From: an uncultured Kiloniellales bacterium
GTDB lineage: Bacteria > Pseudomonadota > Alphaproteobacteria > Kiloniellales > JAKSDN01
Assembly (NCBI GenBank): GCA_937974415.1
Contig: CALJXB010000019.1
Span: forward strand, 1-9,601
Direction: 5' to 3'
DNA length: 9,601 nt
The notes beneath the pieces are model-generated. The model did not search any database. It was not told the origin of the DNA and was given only the letters and a program-made list of their open reading frames with translations. The number at the start of each line of letters is the position of its first letter. The stretch's first letter is position 1. A program made the translations under genes and the position numbers. Shown piece after piece: positions 7,867 to 9,601 of this stretch.

Positions 7867-8184
7867 TCAGGCTGCGGAACTGGACAGGCCGACTTCCTCG
7901 GGCAGCTTGTCGAGGATCTCGAGCACCTCGTCGATCAGGCGGCCCTGGGCGAGCGGCACCCCTTCTGGGTCGGTCACGTAGTACCAGCCCTGGTCCTTGC
8001 CGAAGGCGCAGAGCAGGGTCTCGCCGTCGGTCCCGATCAGCGCCACCACCAGTTCGCCGTCTTCGGTCTCGACCGGCAGACACGCGCCGACAAAACCCTC
8101 GTCTACCAACACGGCGCTGTGCGCGGCGATGGCCCGCACGTCCGCTGGCGTCAAAGCCGGGTGGCCGATCGGCGTCACACCCAT
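7867..8184 (-). CDS. Hypothetical protein (105 aa)
   Basis: I do not recognise this family. The 105-residue acidic protein reads as an alpha/beta domain: a helix at residues 12-28 (TPADVRAIAAHSAVLVDEG), then several strands (ELVVALIG, ETLLCAFG, GWYYVTDPEG), then a C-terminal helix (LIDEVLEILDKL) and a short Ser/Ala tail. Cys35 and Cys59 are the only cysteines. No signal peptide or membrane segment is present, so it is likely cytoplasmic. The start is well supported: GGAGAGGG at 8191-8198 lies 6 bases before the ATG. Codon use with G/C in third positions agrees with the neighbouring housekeeping genes. On the minus strand the next gene upstream is the 50-residue zinc-ribbon gene, 205 bases away. 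A weak TTAACG/GATAGC pair about 70-100 bases upstream of the start could be a promoter. Confidence 0.8.
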   Translation of the reverse strand: MGVTPIGHPALTPADVRAIAAHSAVLVDEGFVGACLPVETEDGELVVALIGTDGETLLCAFGKDQGWYYVTDPEGVPLAQGRLIDEVLEILDKLPEEVGLSSSAA

Positions 8185-8190
8185 ACTGAT

Positions 8191-8198
8191 CCCTCTCC
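8191..8198 (-). promoter_or_regulatory. Strong ribosome binding site of the 105-aa gene
   Basis: GGAGAGGG on the minus strand, 6 bases before the ATG at 8184, the best such site in this part of the window. It supports this unrecognised frame as a real gene. Confidence 0.7.
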
Positions 8199-8208
8199 GG
8201 TTCGGTGC

Positions 8209-8227
8209 CGGCCGCGAATTCCGGCCG
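8209..8227. repeat. Inverted repeat in the leader of the 105-aa gene
   Basis: CGGCCG is repeated around CGAATTC, allowing a 6-pair stem with a 7-base loop, about 25 bases before the 105-aa gene start. On the plus strand it is followed by TTT. It could be a leader hairpin or a chance product of the GC-rich sequence; the rest of 8185-8389 shows no gene. Confidence 0.3.
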
Positions 8228-8389
8228 TTTCGCCAGAGCTATCAGCGTCAGGTGACTAAGACGTTAATGCGGAAGAGACGGCCCTATTTCATGGCCGAGA
8301 GCGCACAATAAACCACCTTGCGCCCCGCCGGTCGCGGGACGCCGCCAGACCTTGCCCGCCGGCCGCCAGTTCCCCCGTCAGCCCTCTCG

Positions 8390-8542
8390 TCAGCCTTGCC
8401 GCCAGGCCGCCGAAGACCGGCAACGCCGGCAAATGCGCTCGCCGGGCCAAGAGCTGGCAAAGGCCTCGCGACACATGAGACAGCGCCGTTCCTTCACCTC
8501 GTCGTGCTCTTCGTTATGGGTGATCTTGCACATGCTGTACAT
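8390..8542 (-). CDS. Small zinc-ribbon protein (50 aa)
   Basis: Reading the minus strand gives a 50-residue protein with RRCLMCREAF (Cys21, Cys24) and, 13 residues later, ERICRRCRSS (Cys38, Cys41), ending AAWRQG. The spacing C-X2-C-X13-C-X2-C, with a Phe, Ser/Trp and GERIC between the pairs, matches a family of very small alphaproteobacterial zinc-ribbon proteins that I recognise but whose function is unknown; a nucleic-acid or protein contact role is only a guess. The acidic N-terminus (THNEEHDEVKE) precedes the ribbon. Two starts are possible, ATG at 8542 or ATG at 8533 (47 residues); neither has a ribosome binding site, and a promoter-like pair would place transcription start at the second. 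The plus strand of the same stretch encodes only an Arg/Gln-rich frame without family features. It is upstream of the 105-residue gene on the same strand. Confidence 0.8.
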   Translation of the reverse strand: MYSMCKITHNEEHDEVKERRCLMCREAFASSWPGERICRRCRSSAAWRQG

Positions 8543-8567
8543 ATAGAGAACATTTGCGGCGAATCAA
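8540..8567 (-). promoter_or_regulatory. Candidate promoter giving a leaderless small zinc-ribbon mRNA
   Basis: On the minus strand TTGATT (8567-8562) and TATATG (8545-8540) are 16 bases apart. The expected start, 7 bases beyond the -10, falls on the A of the ATG at 8533. This would explain the missing ribosome binding site. Confidence 0.35.
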
Positions 8568-8723
8568 TGGCAACTTCGTGCCGGACTCGGGGCCGCGGGC
8601 GCCGGAGCGGCGGGGCGCGGCGGCCACGGCGGGTTGTTGCGGGCGCGGTTCCGCAGGCCGGGAAATTGCTTTAAGCTTGAACGCCCGAGTGGCCCCCGAG
8701 ATTGCGGGACCGCAGGAAGAACG

Positions 8724-8728
8724 GGAGG
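8724..8728 (+). promoter_or_regulatory. Ribosome binding site of the small membrane protein gene
   Basis: GGAGG lies 6 bases before the ATG at 8735. It favours this start over the ATG at 8702, which would add 11 mostly charged residues. Confidence 0.7.
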
Positions 8729-8734
8729 GACGCG

Positions 8735-8920
8735 ATGTTCGGCGGCCCGGTCATGCACCAGTTCGTCACCATCAACTCCGCCGTCGCGGTGTTCTGGGTG
8801 GCGCTGGCGGCGGGCTATCAGCTCGGCTTCGAGGGCTTCTCGATCCTGCTCTTCGCCATCTTCGTCGAGGTCGTCTGGATCGACCTCTTTTCCCTGTGGC
8901 AACGCCGACGGCGGAATTAG
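8735..8920 (+). CDS. Small two-helix membrane protein (61 aa), function unknown
   Basis: The 61-residue product is nearly all membrane-spanning: helix one at about residues 11-31 (VTINSAVAVFWVALAAGYQL) and helix two at about 35-55 (FSILLFAIFVEVVWIDLFSL), joined by a short Gly-Phe-Glu-Gly turn and ending in a QRRRRN tail. By the positive-inside rule both ends would be cytoplasmic, with a very short periplasmic turn. Acidic residues Glu45 and Asp50 inside or at the edge of helix two are unusual for a simple anchor and could contact a partner. I do not recognise a family. GGAGG 6 bases before the ATG fixes the start. It runs toward the chorismate mutase gene; the stops are 32 bases apart with no terminator visible. 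The 192 bases upstream (8543-8734) hold only the promoter candidate for the minus-strand zinc-ribbon gene. Confidence 0.75.
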   Translation: MFGGPVMHQFVTINSAVAVFWVALAAGYQLGFEGFSILLFAIFVEVVWIDLFSLWQRRRRN

Positions 8921-8952
8921 CGCAGAATCCAAGCGCCGGCGGGCCAGCCCAC

Positions 8953-9576
8953 TCATTCGGCGAGGCGCAGCTGCCCGAGCCGGCGGTAGACGGCGTCGCG
9001 CCGCGCGGCCGAGAGGCACTCGACGTCGGCCGCCGCAGCGTAGTCGGCCGCGCGCGCCTGGTCGAAGGCGATGTCCCGGGCCAGCGCCGCCTCGATGCTG
9101 GCCACCAGGGCGCGGTCCAGCTCCAGCAGGGCCGGGCGGATCTCCGTCTTGAGGTCTGGCGCGCCCTCGGGCGGCGGCGCCTCGTTGGCGTCCCAGCGGC
9201 CGATCCAGCAGCGCTGGACGTCCTTGGCGGCCTCGATCTGAGCCGCGAAGAAAGGCCGGGCCATGGCCGGGTCGAGCCCGGCGGCGGCAGCGGCGGCGGT
9301 CGCGTTCTCCAGCACCACCGCTTCGCGGGCGCGGTCCTCGACGGCAACGCCCTGGCCCCGTTTCCAAGCGGCCACCGACTTCATCAACGACAGCCGTTCG
9401 GCAATCCCCTCGAAGACGGCGTCGGCCAGGGGATCGGCCAGGGCGGGGGCTGGCAGGGCGAGGGCCGCTAGGGCAAGCAGAGCGGCCAGGCCCGCGCCGA
9501 GCGCCCGGCCGGGGACGTGGGGATGCCATCCGGAGCGGCGAAGATCGCACGCCGCCGTCAGGCGCCCTAGTCCCAC
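8953..9576 (-). CDS. Exported chorismate mutase, AroQ-gamma type
   Basis: Chorismate mutase turns chorismate into prephenate, the step toward Phe and Tyr; the gamma subclass is secreted. The 207-residue product has a long basic N-terminus, a hydrophobic run (residues 25-41) and a signal peptidase site APALA|D at 47/48, so it should be periplasmic. The all-helical mature part matches the gamma subclass: ERLSLMKSVAAWKRG, VEDRAREAVVLE, then GLDPAMARPFFAAQIEAAKDVQ. Arg61, Lys72 and Arg84 keep the exact spacing (11 and 12) of the catalytic Arg49, Lys60 and Arg72 of the Mycobacterium tuberculosis enzyme as I remember it; Gln121 stands where that enzyme has Glu109. Cys123 and Cys187 could form a disulfide. 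The GTG start at 9576 is supported by AGGG, 5 bases before it and overlapping the guaA stop; the 7-base gap implies cotranscription with guaA. Confidence 0.88.
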   Translation of the reverse strand: MGLGRLTAACDLRRSGWHPHVPGRALGAGLAALLALAALALPAPALADPLADAVFEGIAERLSLMKSVAAWKRGQGVAVEDRAREAVVLENATAAAAAAGLDPAMARPFFAAQIEAAKDVQRCWIGRWDANEAPPPEGAPDLKTEIRPALLELDRALVASIEAALARDIAFDQARAADYAAAADVECLSAARRDAVYRRLGQLRLAE

Positions 9577-9583
9577 TAGCGCC

Positions 9584-9601
9584 CTACTCCCACTCGATGG
9601 T
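9584..9601 (-). CDS. guaA: GMP synthase GuaA, last five codons only
   Basis: On the minus strand the window begins with codons for Thr-Ile-Glu-Trp-Glu followed by TAG. The ending TIEWE is the near-invariant C-terminus of glutamine-hydrolysing GMP synthase, which makes GMP from XMP. The rest of the gene lies beyond the right edge. With only five residues the call depends on this hallmark ending. Confidence 0.8.
   Translation of the reverse strand, partial: TIEWE

Noticed and set aside
8554..9550. Long frames on both strands (305 codons plus, 328 codons minus) across the small membrane protein and chorismate mutase
   Set aside because: They are Arg/Pro/Gly-rich low-complexity translations in the wrong frames; the chorismate mutase and small membrane protein have ribosome binding sites and coherent proteins.
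1..9601. CRISPR array, tRNA/rRNA genes, insertion sequence or attachment site
   Set aside because: I saw no spaced direct repeats, no T-loop/acceptor patterns, no transposase-like frame and no terminal inverted repeats on either strand.

Overview
The window looks like chromosomal DNA of a GC-rich alphaproteobacterium, probably near Rhodospirillales/Kiloniellales. That placement is inferred from the strong G/C third-position bias, a DUF2794 gene, the yfgM-like/bamB/der gene order and two small Cys-rich zinc-ribbon proteins of alphaproteobacterial type. I found no rRNA, tRNA, insertion sequence or CRISPR array.

Left end (1-3265, all minus strand): a housekeeping block transcribed right to left. 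It runs from a TPR-domain membrane protein of the YfgM type through lipoprotein BamB (4-base ATGA overlap) to the GTPase Der, which is cut by the window edge. These link outer-membrane protein assembly and envelope chaperoning to ribosome maturation.

Middle (3410-7237): a minus-strand thioredoxin-like protein with a CNHC centre stands divergent to a plus-strand DUF2794 gene. Next is a large plus-strand gene for a periplasmic haem-type cis/trans fatty acid isomerase (Cti), with its own plausible promoter. Cti converts cis-unsaturated membrane acyl chains to trans, a rapid response to solvents and heat. Its base composition is visibly lower in GC than its neighbours, so it may be an acquired stress gene.

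Right part (7336-8920): five small genes on alternating strands. They are a 66-aa lipoprotein, a 92-aa zinc ribbon, a 105-aa protein of unknown function, a 50-aa zinc-ribbon protein that is easy to miss because of its size, and a 61-aa two-helix membrane protein.

Right end (8953-9601, minus strand): the last five codons of guaA (GMP synthase), then after 7 bases a gene for an exported AroQ-gamma-type chorismate mutase.

No clearly new multi-gene system is visible. The most interesting items are the Cti gene with a second unusual CX4CH motif, the exported chorismate mutase tied to guaA, and the hidden small zinc-ribbon gene with a possible leaderless promoter.
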